Shown: positions 23,510 to 31,273 of the stretch, piece by piece
Layout of the letters: the number at the start of each line of letters is the position of its first letter
How positions within the stretch are numbered: position 1 is the stretch's first letter
From: an uncultured Oscillospiraceae bacterium
Lineage (GTDB): Bacteria > Bacillota > Clostridia > Oscillospirales > Oscillospiraceae
Assembly: GCA_934660965.1 (NCBI GenBank)
Contig: CAKUIM010000024.1
Location: 1 to 32,809, forward strand
Reading direction: 5' to 3'
Length of the DNA stretch: 32,809 bases
Program-made: the position numbers and the translations under genes
The notes under the pieces: model-generated
Seen by the model: the letters and a program-made list of their open reading frames with translations, nothing else
Told to the model about the DNA's origin: nothing
Databases searched by the model: none

Positions 23510-25450
23510 TCAGATCAGCTCCCGGCTGCGGCGGCGGGAGCGCAGTACCAGCCGCTCGTCCTCCACGGCAAGGCACAGGGTGTCCCCCCGGTGGAGCTGC
23601 TCGGAGAGCAGCAGCTGGGCCGCCGGCTCCTCCACCCGGCTGCGGATGACCCGCCGCACCGGCCGGGCGCCGCTGTCGGCGTCAAATCCCTCCCGGGCCA
23701 GCAGGGCCACCGCCTCCCGGGGGGCGTCCAGCTCCACCCCAAGGCTGTGGAGCCGCCCGGCCACGCCGGAGAGCAGCCGCCGGGCGATGTCCTCCGTCTG
23801 TGGAAGGTCGAGCCGGTCGAAGAGGACAATCTCGTCCAGGCGGTTGAGAAACTCCGGGGAGAAGCGCTTTTTGAGCTCCTCCATCACCTGCTCCCGGGCC
23901 TGGCCGTCCCCGCTCGCCCCGGCAAAGCCAAGGCCCGGGCTGCGGCTGACAAGCTTTCTCGCCCCCACGTTGGAGGTCATCACCAGCACGGTGTTGCGGA
24001 AGTCCACCCTCCGGCCCAGACCGTCGGTGAGCACCCCGTCCTCCATCACCTGGAGCAGGACGTTCAAAAGCTCGTCGCTGGCCTTTTCAAGCTCGTCAAA
24101 TAAAACCACAGACCAGGGCCGCCGCCGCACCTTTTCGGTGAGCTGGCCCCCCTCCTCGTGGCCCACATAGCCCGGCGGCGCGCCGATAAGGCGGGACACG
24201 GCGTGCTTTTCCATATATTCCGACATGTCGAAGCGGATGAGGTCGTCCTCACTGCCGAAGAGCGCCGCCGCCAGGGCCCGGGTCAGCTCCGTCTTGCCCA
24301 CCCCGGTGGGGCCCAGGAACAGGAAGGCGCCCACCGGGCGGCCCGGCTCCTTCAGGCCCACCCGGCTGCGGCGGATGGCCCCGGCCACCGCGGCCACCGC
24401 CCGGTCCTGCCCCACAAGGCGGCGGTGGAGCTCCTGCTCCAGGTTCAAAAGCCGCTGGCTCTCCCCCTGGGTGACGGCGCTCACCGGGATACCTGTCCAC
24501 TGGGCCACCGCCCGGGCGATGTGCTCGGCGGTAAGCACCACCCCATGGCCGCCCCGGCGGCCCTGGCGACGCTCCAGCTCCCGGCGGAAGTCCTGCTCGG
24601 CGTCCCGGAGCATGGCCGCCCGCTCAAATTCCTCCCGGGCGGCGGCCGCCGTCTTTTCCCTGGCCGCCTCCTCCGCCCGGTCAGCCAGCTGCCGCAGGGC
24701 TGCCGGCGGCTCCCCGCCCTCCATGCGCAGCCGGGCGGCCCCCTCGTCCATCAGGTCGATGGCCTTATCGGGGAGAAAGCGCTGGGGCAGATACCGGCGG
24801 GACAGGTCCACCGCCGCCTCCAGCGCCTCGTCGGAGATGGTCAGGCCGTGGTGGGCCTCGTAGCGGCCGCGGATGCCCCGGAGAATCTCCAGCGCCTGCT
24901 CCCGGGTGGGCTCGGCCACCGTCACCGGCTGAAAGCGCCGCTCCAGCGCCGCGTCCTTTTCGATGTAGCGCCGGTACTCCGTGAGGGTGGTGGCCCCCAC
25001 CACCTGGAGATCCCCCCGGGACAGGGCGGGCTTGAGGATGTTGGCCGCGTCGATGGCCCCCTCAGCGGAGCCTGCGCCGATGATGTTGTGCAGCTCATCG
25101 AGAAAGAGGATGATGTCCCCCGCCCGGCGCACCTCGCCGAGCATGGTGTTCACCCGCTCTTCAAACTCGCCCCGGTACTTCGTCCCGGCCACCATGGCGG
25201 AAAGGTCGATGCTCAGAAGCCGCTTACCCAGCAGCGGCCCGGGCACCTTCCCCGCCGCCATGCGCTGGGCCAGAGCCTCGGCCACCGCCGTCTTGCCCAC
25301 CCCGGGCTCCCCGATGAGGGCGGGGTTGTTCTTCGTCCTGCGGGAGAGGATCTGGATGGTCCGCTCCACCTCCGGCTCCCGGCCCACCACCGGGTCCAGG
25401 CGACCCTGGCCGGCCAGCCGGGTCAAATCCTTGGAAAAGCGCTCGATCAC
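23510..25450 (-). CDS. ClpC-like AAA+ unfoldase lacking the N-terminal Clp domain
   Basis: A 646-residue double-AAA+ Hsp100 protein. The first module has Walker A GEPGVGKT (47-54), Walker B ILFLDE (to E119) and pore loop KYRGEF (91-96). A short middle segment with a UVR-like motif (AAREEFERAAMLRDAE, ~269-285) resembles ClpC/ClpE. The second module has GPTGVGKT (380-387), pore GYVG (427-430), VVLFDELEK and the tripeptide LGF (507-509), which fits the (I/V/L)GF loop that docks on ClpP. ClpC is usually about 810 residues; here the ~150-residue N-domain that binds adaptors such as MecA is absent, and the protein opens at FSKDLTRLAGQGRLDPVVGR. I chose the GTG at 25450 because AGGAGGGGGAG precedes it; an ATG at 25585 would add 45 residues without homology. 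Confidence 0.85.
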   Translation of the reverse strand: MIERFSKDLTRLAGQGRLDPVVGREPEVERTIQILSRRTKNNPALIGEPGVGKTAVAEALAQRMAAGKVPGPLLGKRLLSIDLSAMVAGTKYRGEFEERVNTMLGEVRRAGDIILFLDELHNIIGAGSAEGAIDAANILKPALSRGDLQVVGATTLTEYRRYIEKDAALERRFQPVTVAEPTREQALEILRGIRGRYEAHHGLTISDEALEAAVDLSRRYLPQRFLPDKAIDLMDEGAARLRMEGGEPPAALRQLADRAEEAAREKTAAAAREEFERAAMLRDAEQDFRRELERRQGRRGGHGVVLTAEHIARAVAQWTGIPVSAVTQGESQRLLNLEQELHRRLVGQDRAVAAVAGAIRRSRVGLKEPGRPVGAFLFLGPTGVGKTELTRALAAALFGSEDDLIRFDMSEYMEKHAVSRLIGAPPGYVGHEEGGQLTEKVRRRPWSVVLFDELEKASDELLNVLLQVMEDGVLTDGLGRRVDFRNTVLVMTSNVGARKLVSRSPGLGFAGASGDGQAREQVMEELKKRFSPEFLNRLDEIVLFDRLDLPQTEDIARRLLSGVAGRLHSLGVELDAPREAVALLAREGFDADSGARPVRRVIRSRVEEPAAQLLLSEQLHRGDTLCLAVEDERLVLRSRRRSRELI

Positions 25451-25757
25451 CGTGTTCTCCCCCTCCTGCACGCTGCATGCCCGCTGTCCGTCCCCCGCCC
25501 GGTCCGGGCGGGCGGGGCCTGCGTCCCAGCCGCCCCGGCCAATGCCCCAGTCCCGGGCCCGGCGGTCATCTCGCTTCCATCCCATTCGCGCCTTGCTCCT
25601 CTCCGCAGCGCTGCCCCCGCCGGGCGGGGGCAGTATCCGCAGTGCCGCCCACAAAGCGGGCGCGCCGGAAAAGCGCGCCGCCGGGCATCTTCGTTCTTGC
25701 ACAAAAAGCATGGCAGCTTTTTGGGAAATTTATACCCCAAAAACGTAAAATTTCCAG
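25451..25757 (-). promoter_or_regulatory. Structured 5' leader region of the Clp ATPase gene
   Basis: About 300 bases with no convincing gene. It contains inverted repeats 25611-25621 with 25623-25633 (11 bp, all but abutting) and 25659-25665 with 25673-25679 (GGCGCGC/GCGCGCC around a GGAAAA-type loop), plus several shorter GC-rich palindromes. A weak minus-strand TATAAA at 25734-25729 could be the -10 box; no good -35 is present. No CIRCE or CtsR heat-shock operator was found. The frame is open throughout, so an N-terminal extension from 25585 cannot be fully excluded. Confidence 0.4.
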
Positions 25758-25785
25758 TTGCAATTTCCATTTGCTGTGCTATAAT
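25758..25785 (+). promoter_or_regulatory. Promoter of the ferredoxin gene
   Basis: TTGCAA (25758-25763), a 16-base spacer and a perfect TATAAT (25780-25785) with a TGC extension. GGAGGTG at 25812-25818 precedes the start codon by seven bases. Confidence 0.7.
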
Positions 25786-25825
25786 GTGGATTGTCTAAAA
25801 TATAACGATTCGGAGGTGTTACACA

Positions 25826-25999
25826 ATGGCTTACGCGATTAACGAGACCTGTATCTCCTGCGGCGCGTGCGAGGGCGTTTGCCCGGTGGGCGCGATTTCC
25901 ATGGGTTCCGAGCACATGGAGATCGATGCGGGCAGCTGCATCGACTGCGGCAGCTGCGCCGGGACCTGCCCCATGAGTGCTATCGCTCCCGCTGACTGA
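25826..25999 (+). CDS. 2[4Fe-4S] bacterial ferredoxin
   Basis: A 57-residue clostridial-type ferredoxin carrying two [4Fe-4S] clusters. Both cysteine motifs are complete: C9-x2-C12-x2-C15-x3-C19-Pro and C38-x2-C41-x2-C44-x3-C48-Pro, with the usual internal pseudo-twofold symmetry (CISCGACEGVCPVGAI against CIDCGSCAGTCPMSAI). It is a cytoplasmic low-potential electron carrier for enzymes such as pyruvate:ferredoxin oxidoreductase, hydrogenase or Rnf; none is in this window. It is transcribed alone from a strong promoter with an excellent ribosome binding site, consistent with high expression, and ends at a shared terminator. It could also donate electrons to the flavodiiron protein, but nothing local shows this. 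Confidence 0.97.
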   Translation: MAYAINETCISCGACEGVCPVGAISMGSEHMEIDAGSCIDCGSCAGTCPMSAIAPAD

Positions 26000-26016
26000 T
26001 CGGATACATGTACATG

Positions 26017-26051
26017 AAAAGGGCCGCCCCCAGATGGGGGCGGCCCTTTTT
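26017..26051. terminator. Bidirectional terminator between ferredoxin and pcrA
   Basis: AAAAGGGCCGCCCCC and GGGGGCGGCCCTTTT pair perfectly around an AGAT loop, with A's on the left and five T's on the right, serving both converging transcripts. Confidence 0.9.
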
Positions 26052-26059
26052 GCGCGCTT

Positions 26060-28666
26060 TCAGAGCTTTTTCATGTGCTGGGCGGCGGATTTGAGCATCA
26101 GGCGTTTGGTGCCCACGTTGTCAAAGGCGATCTCGATGAGGGCGTCCCCGCCCATTTTCTGCACGGAGAGCACCATGCCCCGGCCGAAGGCCTTGTGCTC
26201 CAGGGTGTCCCCTTTCTGAAATTGGGGCAAGGCAGCGGCGCTGCCGGTGCTGGGGGGCGTATAGCCGCTGGCCGGCCGCTGGGAAATTGGGGCCGACGCC
26301 CGGCGAAAGCCGCCGGTGCCCCTTCCGGTGCCGCCGCCCATACTGTCTGTGCCGCCCGCGCGGCCCGGATAGCCCCCGCCGGTGCTGCGCCCGCCGCCGT
26401 AGCCGCCGGAGGCGGGGGCGCTGCCGCCCCGGCTGTACGGGTCCCGGTAGGTGGACACCTGGCCCCGGGCGCTCCGGGGCGCTTGGGTGTCCCGGTCCTC
26501 GTCCCAGCTCCACTCCCGGGCCCCATAGCTAGTGTCCCGGCTCAGATAGCTGCGGCCGGACTGCTCCAGAAGCTCCGGCGGGATCTCGCCTGCAAAGCGG
26601 GAGGGCCGGTTGCTGCTGGTGCGGCCGAAGAGCATGCGCTGCCCGGCGCAGGTCAGATACAGCCGCTCCTTGGCCCGGGTGAGAGCCACGTAGCAAAGCC
26701 GCCGCTCCTCCTCCATCTCCTCCGGGTCGCCGATGGAGCGGATGCCGGGGAAGATCCCCTCCTCCATGCCCACCACGAACACCACGGGGAACTCCAGCCC
26801 CTTGGCCGCGTGCATGGTCATCATCACCACCGCGTCCTCGTTGGGGTCGTGGTTGTCAAGGTCGGTGTAGAGGGCGATCTCGTCCAAAAAGCCCGCCAGG
26901 GTGGGCTGGCCCTCCGCGTTCTCGATGTAGCCCTGGATGGAGGTGGAGAGCTCCCGCACATTTTCAAGGCGGGTGCGGTTCTCCACGTCGTTCTTGGCGG
27001 TGAGCATGGCCTCGTAGCCGCTGCGGGCCACCACCTCGTCATAAAAGGCGGGCAGGTCCATGGTCCGGGACAGGGCGGTAAGGGCCTCGAGCATGGCGGT
27101 GAACTGCCCGAGCTTGGCCGCCGCCTTCTGAAGCTCAGGGTAGGGGGCGGGGTCCGCGATGACCTCCCACAGGGACAGCCCCTCCTCCGCGGCGATGGCG
27201 CGGGCGCGCTCCACGGTGGTGCTGCCAATGCCCCGGGGCGGATTGTTGATGATGCGGCTCAGGCGCAGGTCGTCCTGATGGTTGGAGATGACGCACAGAT
27301 AGGCCAGCATGTCCTTGACCTCCGCGCGGTCAAAGAAGCGGGTGCCGCCGATGACCCGGTAGGGGATGCCGTTGCGCTTGAAGGCCACCTCAAGCTGGTT
27401 TGACTGGGCGTTCATCCGGTAGAGGATGGCGTGGGCGTTCCAGCGCTGCCCGGCCCGGAAGTCGGAGAGGATGGTGTTGGCCACGAACTGGGCCTCGTCG
27501 TTCTCGTTCATGGCGGTATAGAGGCTGACCTTCTCCCCCTGGGCCCCGGCGGTCCAAAGCTCCTTGCCCTTGCGCCCCTCGTTGTGGCGGATGACGGCGT
27601 TGGCCGCGGCCAGGATGCTCTTGGTGGAGCGGTAGTTCTGCTCCAGGCGGATGGTGCGGCAGCCCTTATACTGCTGCTCAAAGCTCAGGATATTCTCGAT
27701 GGTGGCCCCCCGGAAGCGGTAGATGGACTGGTCGTCGTCGCCCACCACGCAGATGTTCTCGCGCCCCCCGGCCAGCAGGGACGAGAGGAGATATTGCAGA
27801 TGGTTGGTGTCCTGATACTCGTCGATGAGGACGTAGCGGAACTTCTTCTGGTAGTAAGTACGCACCTCCTCGTCCTGCTGCAGAAGGCGGACGGTGTGGA
27901 GGATGATGTCGTCAAAGTCCAGCGCCCCGGCCTCCCACAGCCGCTTTTCGTAGGCGGTATAGAGCCGGGCGATCTTCTGCATGCGGAAGTCCCCGCTTTT
28001 GCCGCTCTCCCGCTGGAAGTCGGCGGCGAGCTGGAGCTTGTCCTTGGCCTGGGAGATGATGCCCAGCACCGACCGGGGCGGGAACTGCTTGTCGTCGATG
28101 CCCTCGGCCTTGAGGCAGTCCTTCATCACGCGGATGGAGTCGTCGGTGTCGTAGATGGTGAAGGAGGACGGGAAGCCCAGCTTTTCAATGTCCCGCCGGA
28201 GGATGCGCACGCAGGCGGAGTGGAAGGTGGAGGCCCACACGTCCCGGGCGGCGGCGCCCAGCATCCGCTCCAGCCGCTCCTTGAGCTCGCCGGCGGCCTT
28301 GTTGGTGAAGGTGATGGCGATGATGCTCCAGGGGGCTGCCGGCTCCAGGGCGCACAGCCGGTCGGCCCGGAGGCGGCCCTCCGGCGTGGGGCGGGCGGCG
28401 TAGTCCTCCAGAAAGGCAAGGTCGTCGGGCGTGACGAATCCGGGCACCTCCGGCGAGTCAGAGCCCCGGCCGTAGCGCATGAGGTTGGCCACCCGATGGA
28501 TGAGCACGGTGGTCTTGCCCGAGCCGGCGCCCGCCAGCAGCAGCAGCGGCCCCTCGGTACACAGCACGGCCTTTTGCTGCTCGGCGTTGAGATTTCGATA
28601 GTTGAGGGCGATGGCCGCGCGCCGGGCGCGGCAGAATGCCTGCTCCTGTTCCTGGGTGGTCAGCAT
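26060..28666 (-). CDS. pcrA: UvrD/PcrA-type ATP-dependent DNA helicase
   Basis: An 868-residue superfamily 1A 3'-to-5' helicase used in repair, replication restart and removal of blocked RNA polymerase. Motifs: Q-motif LNAEQQKAV, Walker A AGAGSGKTT (45-53), ITFTNKAA (Ia), TFHSACVRILR, LIDEYQDTN (II), GDDDQSIYRFRGA (III), LEQNYRST (IV), MTMHAAKGLEFPVVF (V) and LCYVALTRAKERL (VI). After it comes a ~90-residue Gly/Ser/Arg-rich linker and a C-terminal Tudor-like module (GDTLEHKAFGRGMVLSV) that contacts RNA polymerase in PcrA. A segment of ~45 residues between motifs I and Ia (GRGSDSPEVPGF...LCALEPAAPW) is longer than in the Bacillus enzyme. I prefer the ATG at 28666, preceded by AAAGGA, over 28684, which has no ribosome binding site. 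Confidence 0.95.
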   Translation of the reverse strand: MLTTQEQEQAFCRARRAAIALNYRNLNAEQQKAVLCTEGPLLLLAGAGSGKTTVLIHRVANLMRYGRGSDSPEVPGFVTPDDLAFLEDYAARPTPEGRLRADRLCALEPAAPWSIIAITFTNKAAGELKERLERMLGAAARDVWASTFHSACVRILRRDIEKLGFPSSFTIYDTDDSIRVMKDCLKAEGIDDKQFPPRSVLGIISQAKDKLQLAADFQRESGKSGDFRMQKIARLYTAYEKRLWEAGALDFDDIILHTVRLLQQDEEVRTYYQKKFRYVLIDEYQDTNHLQYLLSSLLAGGRENICVVGDDDQSIYRFRGATIENILSFEQQYKGCRTIRLEQNYRSTKSILAAANAVIRHNEGRKGKELWTAGAQGEKVSLYTAMNENDEAQFVANTILSDFRAGQRWNAHAILYRMNAQSNQLEVAFKRNGIPYRVIGGTRFFDRAEVKDMLAYLCVISNHQDDLRLSRIINNPPRGIGSTTVERARAIAAEEGLSLWEVIADPAPYPELQKAAAKLGQFTAMLEALTALSRTMDLPAFYDEVVARSGYEAMLTAKNDVENRTRLENVRELSTSIQGYIENAEGQPTLAGFLDEIALYTDLDNHDPNEDAVVMMTMHAAKGLEFPVVFVVGMEEGIFPGIRSIGDPEEMEEERRLCYVALTRAKERLYLTCAGQRMLFGRTSSNRPSRFAGEIPPELLEQSGRSYLSRDTSYGAREWSWDEDRDTQAPRSARGQVSTYRDPYSRGGSAPASGGYGGGRSTGGGYPGRAGGTDSMGGGTGRGTGGFRRASAPISQRPASGYTPPSTGSAAALPQFQKGDTLEHKAFGRGMVLSVQKMGGDALIEIAFDNVGTKRLMLKSAAQHMKKL

Positions 28667-28813
28667 GGTATCAGTCCTTTTCATTCAATCGGCATGGTTC
28701 TTTTTAATATACCAAAAGCCGAGGGAAAAGTACAGAGGGCGGGGCGGATATCCCGCTTTCTTCCCGCGCCGGCTTTTCAGGGCCGCCGACGGCGGCTGTT
28801 AAGCTGGAAGCTG

Positions 28814-29224
28814 TCAGCCTGTATAAGCATCATCTGCAGTATTTTTGAAGTTCTGTTTTGCCAACCATTGTTTTTCTTCTTCGTTTTCCGGAATGTCTAT
28901 TCTTTCAATCTTAAAAATCACAGGACGTGTTCCATCATTGCAGCAGGCTATCATCATCCTATCGTCATTTGTCCACTTGCGCATAATAGAGCCGCCTTGC
29001 AGCGCCGCATAAACATATCGGCTGATAGCATCCCATGCCTCTCCGCAGAATTTGCCGTTCATCAGGCGGTAAAAGTCATCCTGCTCCGGCGTTCTTTTCA
29101 AGAGGAAGGTGTCTCCCGCTTTGAAGCAAGGACACGGACCTGATTTCGGATCAGCCAAATACTTTTCCTGTAATTCTGGGAATACCTTTGTCTCTAATAC
29201 AGTTATTCTACATTCATATCTCAT
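28814..29224 (-). CDS. TIGR04076 family protein
   Basis: A 136-residue cytoplasmic protein recognisable as TIGR04076 from its N-terminal ITVLETKVFPELQEKYL, the Cys-containing GPCPCFKAGDTFLL and the FCGEAWDAISRYVYAALQGGS segment. The family is widespread in anaerobes and its function is unknown. It has an unusually long C-terminal part (VIFKIERIDIPENEEEKQWLAKQNF...) relative to the ~90-residue core. Ribosome binding site GGAG before the ATG at 29224 is good. Base composition is clearly lower in GC than pcrA and amt on either side, with many A/T-ending codons, suggesting later acquisition. It stands alone on its transcript. Confidence 0.85.
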   Translation of the reverse strand: MRYECRITVLETKVFPELQEKYLADPKSGPCPCFKAGDTFLLKRTPEQDDFYRLMNGKFCGEAWDAISRYVYAALQGGSIMRKWTNDDRMMIACCNDGTRPVIFKIERIDIPENEEEKQWLAKQNFKNTADDAYTG

Positions 29225-29284
29225 AAAAATATCTCCTTAATCTTCCGATACCCTAAAGAACCCGATCAATCCCGGTTTGCCCTC

Positions 29285-29313
29285 ATCTTATCATACCCCG
29301 GCACAAGCCGCAA
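29285..29313 (-). promoter_or_regulatory. Promoter of the TIGR04076 gene
   Basis: Minus-strand TTGCGG (29313-29308), a 17-base spacer and TAAGAT (29290-29285), about 60 bases before the start codon. Match to consensus is moderate. Confidence 0.4.
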
Positions 29314-29324
29314 GGCTCCGAAGC

Positions 29325-29363
29325 GCGCGAAACGGCGCGGGCTATGCCCGCGCCGTTTCGCGC
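29325..29363 (-). terminator. Perfect 18-bp hairpin downstream of amt
   Basis: Arms 29325-29342 and 29346-29363 pair perfectly around a TAT loop, about 50 bases after the amt stop codon. In the amt direction it is preceded, not followed, by a T-rich stretch, so it resembles the GC-rich argF-end hairpin rather than a classical terminator. Confidence 0.6.
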
Positions 29364-29410
29364 ACAATGAAGAAAAATGAAAGGAAAGAAGAAAGCAATG
29401 GAAGGGGCGC

Positions 29411-31123
29411 TTATTCCTCGCCCTGGAGGGCATCATAGCCGGTCTCGCCGGTGCGGACCTTGACCACCTGCTCCACATCGTAGACGAAGATCTTGCCGTC
29501 GCCGATGTGGCCGGTGTACAGGGCCTTCTTGGCCGCGTCGATGACCTGCGCCACCGGCACCCTGGACACCACGATGTCGATCTGCAGCTTGGGCAGCAGG
29601 TTCATGCTCATGGCGACGCCGCGGTAATACTCGGTCTTGCCCTTCTGCACGCCGCAGCCCTGGACCTGGGCCACCGTCATGCCGGTGACGCCGATGTCGT
29701 TCATGGCGGCCTTGAGCTGCTCAAACTTGGCCGCATTGCAGATGATGGTCACCTTGGAGAGCTTCACGTCGGAGGCGGGCATGGCCGGAGCGCTCATCAT
29801 CTGGACGGGGACGGCCTCGTCCACCGGCTTTTTCGCGGCGGGGACGGCCTCGGGGAAGGCGTTGGCGGCGGGGATGGCGGTGAGGCTGGTGCTGGGGACA
29901 AAGTCGGCGTAGGCGGTGGCAAGGCCGTGCTCGGTGGGGTCAAGGCCCTCGATCTCCTCCTCGGCGGACACCCGCAGGCCCACCGTCTTTTTGATGACGG
30001 TGAAGATGATGGTCATGGTCGCCAGCACCCACACAATAACAGACGCCACACCCAGCAGCTGCACGCCCAGGAAGCGGAAGCCGTGGCCGTAAAGCAGGCC
30101 CTCGCTGGTAGAGAGGAGGCCGGTGAGGATAGTTCCCATGGCGCCGCACACGCCGTGGACGGAGATGGCGCCCACAGGGTCGTCGATCTTAACCACCTTG
30201 TCGAAGAACTCCACGGCCAGGGGCAGGACGATACCGGCACAGATGCCGATGATGGCGGAACCGGCCACGGACACCACATCGCACCCGGCGGTGATGGCCA
30301 CAAGGCCGGCCAGGGAGGCGTTGAAGGTCATGGACACATCGGGCTTCTTGTAGCGGATCCAGGTGAAGATCATGGTGGTGACGGTGGCCATGGCGGCGGC
30401 CATATTGGTGGTGGTGAAGATGGAGCCGGCGGAGACAATGGCCTCGTCCCCGGTCATGGACACGGTGGAGCAGCCGTTAAAACCGAACCAGCAGAACCAC
30501 AGGATAAATACACCCAGGGCCGCGATGGACAGGTTGTGGCCCAGAATGGCCCGGGGCTTGCCCTTTTCATCGTATTTCCCGATCCGCGGCCCCAGCATCC
30601 TGGCCCCCACCAGGGCGGACACGCCGCCCACCATATGCACGGCGGTGGAGCCGGCAAAATCGTGGAAGCCCAGCTGGGCAAGCCAGCCGCCGCCCCAGAT
30701 CCAGTGGCCGGAGATAGGATAGACGATCAGCGAGATAAGCAGCGAATAAATGCAGTAGGAGATGAACTTGGTGCGCTCCGCCATGGCGCCGGAGACGATG
30801 GTGGCGGCGGTGGCGCAGAACACCGTCTGGAAAATGAAGTAGGCCGCCAGCGGCACGCCTGCGGGCAGAATGGCGGAGTAGTCGCCCCGGACAAAGGGGT
30901 CAAACCCGCCGATGAGCGCCCCCGAGCCGGCGAACATCACGCCGAAGCCCACCAGCCAGTAGGCCGGGGTGCCGATGCAGAAGTCCATCAGGTTTTTCAT
31001 CAGGATGTTGCCGGTATTCTTGGCCCGGGTAAAGCCCGCCTCGCACATGGCAAAGCCGGCCTGCATGAAAAAGACCAGCGCCGCGCCTACCAGCACCCAA
31101 ATTGTGTTGACCGATGAATACAT
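29411..31123 (-). CDS. amt: Ammonium transporter with fused C-terminal PII domain
   Basis: A 570-residue fusion. Residues 1-~385 are an Amt/MEP/Rh channel of 11 predicted helices with the twin-histidine pore (H163 in FAGSTAVHM, H323 in ISVHGVCG), conserved D155 and the gate phenylalanines region FQTVF. A ~65-residue Ala/Pro-rich linker leads to a full GlnB/GlnK-like PII domain (~454-566). It retains the T-loop GVQKGKTEYYRG, the B-loop TGHIGDGKIFV and the C-loop VRTGETG, which bind ATP/ADP and 2-oxoglutarate in PII. At the site of E. coli Tyr51, the uridylylated residue, it has M505, while the Tyr46 equivalent (Y500) is kept. Presumably the fused domain gates the channel by sensing nucleotide and 2-oxoglutarate. 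GGGAGG precedes the ATG at 31123; the open frame upstream runs antisense to the leader and sfsA region. Confidence 0.95.
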   Translation of the reverse strand: MYSSVNTIWVLVGAALVFFMQAGFAMCEAGFTRAKNTGNILMKNLMDFCIGTPAYWLVGFGVMFAGSGALIGGFDPFVRGDYSAILPAGVPLAAYFIFQTVFCATAATIVSGAMAERTKFISYCIYSLLISLIVYPISGHWIWGGGWLAQLGFHDFAGSTAVHMVGGVSALVGARMLGPRIGKYDEKGKPRAILGHNLSIAALGVFILWFCWFGFNGCSTVSMTGDEAIVSAGSIFTTTNMAAAMATVTTMIFTWIRYKKPDVSMTFNASLAGLVAITAGCDVVSVAGSAIIGICAGIVLPLAVEFFDKVVKIDDPVGAISVHGVCGAMGTILTGLLSTSEGLLYGHGFRFLGVQLLGVASVIVWVLATMTIIFTVIKKTVGLRVSAEEEIEGLDPTEHGLATAYADFVPSTSLTAIPAANAFPEAVPAAKKPVDEAVPVQMMSAPAMPASDVKLSKVTIICNAAKFEQLKAAMNDIGVTGMTVAQVQGCGVQKGKTEYYRGVAMSMNLLPKLQIDIVVSRVPVAQVIDAAKKALYTGHIGDGKIFVYDVEQVVKVRTGETGYDALQGEE

Positions 31124-31177
31124 AACCGTTTCCTCCCTCTCCGGCGGCCCTCTCTCAAGCCGCCCAAACAAAAAATC

Positions 31178-31257
31178 GGAGGCGTCCCCGCTCCCAGAGC
31201 AGGTACGCCTCCTCGCGCAACGAAAAGGGCGCCGCGAGGATTGCTCCTCACAGCGCC
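31178..31257 (-). promoter_or_regulatory. Candidate transcription attenuator in the amt leader
   Basis: In the minus-strand (amt) direction the leader first forms a 13-bp stem capped by a GCAA tetraloop (31257-31228), then an intrinsic terminator: GGAGGCGT/ACGCCTCC (31212-31205 with 31185-31178) enclosing a CCTGCTC/GAGCGGG hairpin, followed by TTTTTT (31175-31170). The 3' arm of the first stem (31240-31233) is exactly complementary to 31217-31210, which overlaps the base of the terminator, giving a possible antiterminator. A third hairpin (31164-31159 with 31148-31143) lies before the ribosome binding site. No leader peptide start codon is seen before the terminator. Class unknown; it does not match riboswitch families I know. 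Confidence 0.55.
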
Positions 31258-31273
31258 TTTGCCTGATGGGGGT

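Noticed and set aside
25451..25825. CIRCE or CtsR heat-shock operator upstream of the Clp gene
   Set aside because: Neither the inverted TTAGCACTC pattern nor AGGTCAAA-type tandem repeats are present.
28667..28684. Upstream ATG of pcrA at 28684
   Set aside because: No ribosome binding site before it, whereas the ATG at 28666 is preceded by AAAGGA at good distance.
31178..31257. ANTAR-type dual hexaloop RNA element in the amt leader
   Set aside because: Opening the first loop gives AGCAAU, which lacks the expected G at position 4, and the second hairpin has a UGG loop; the consensus is not met.
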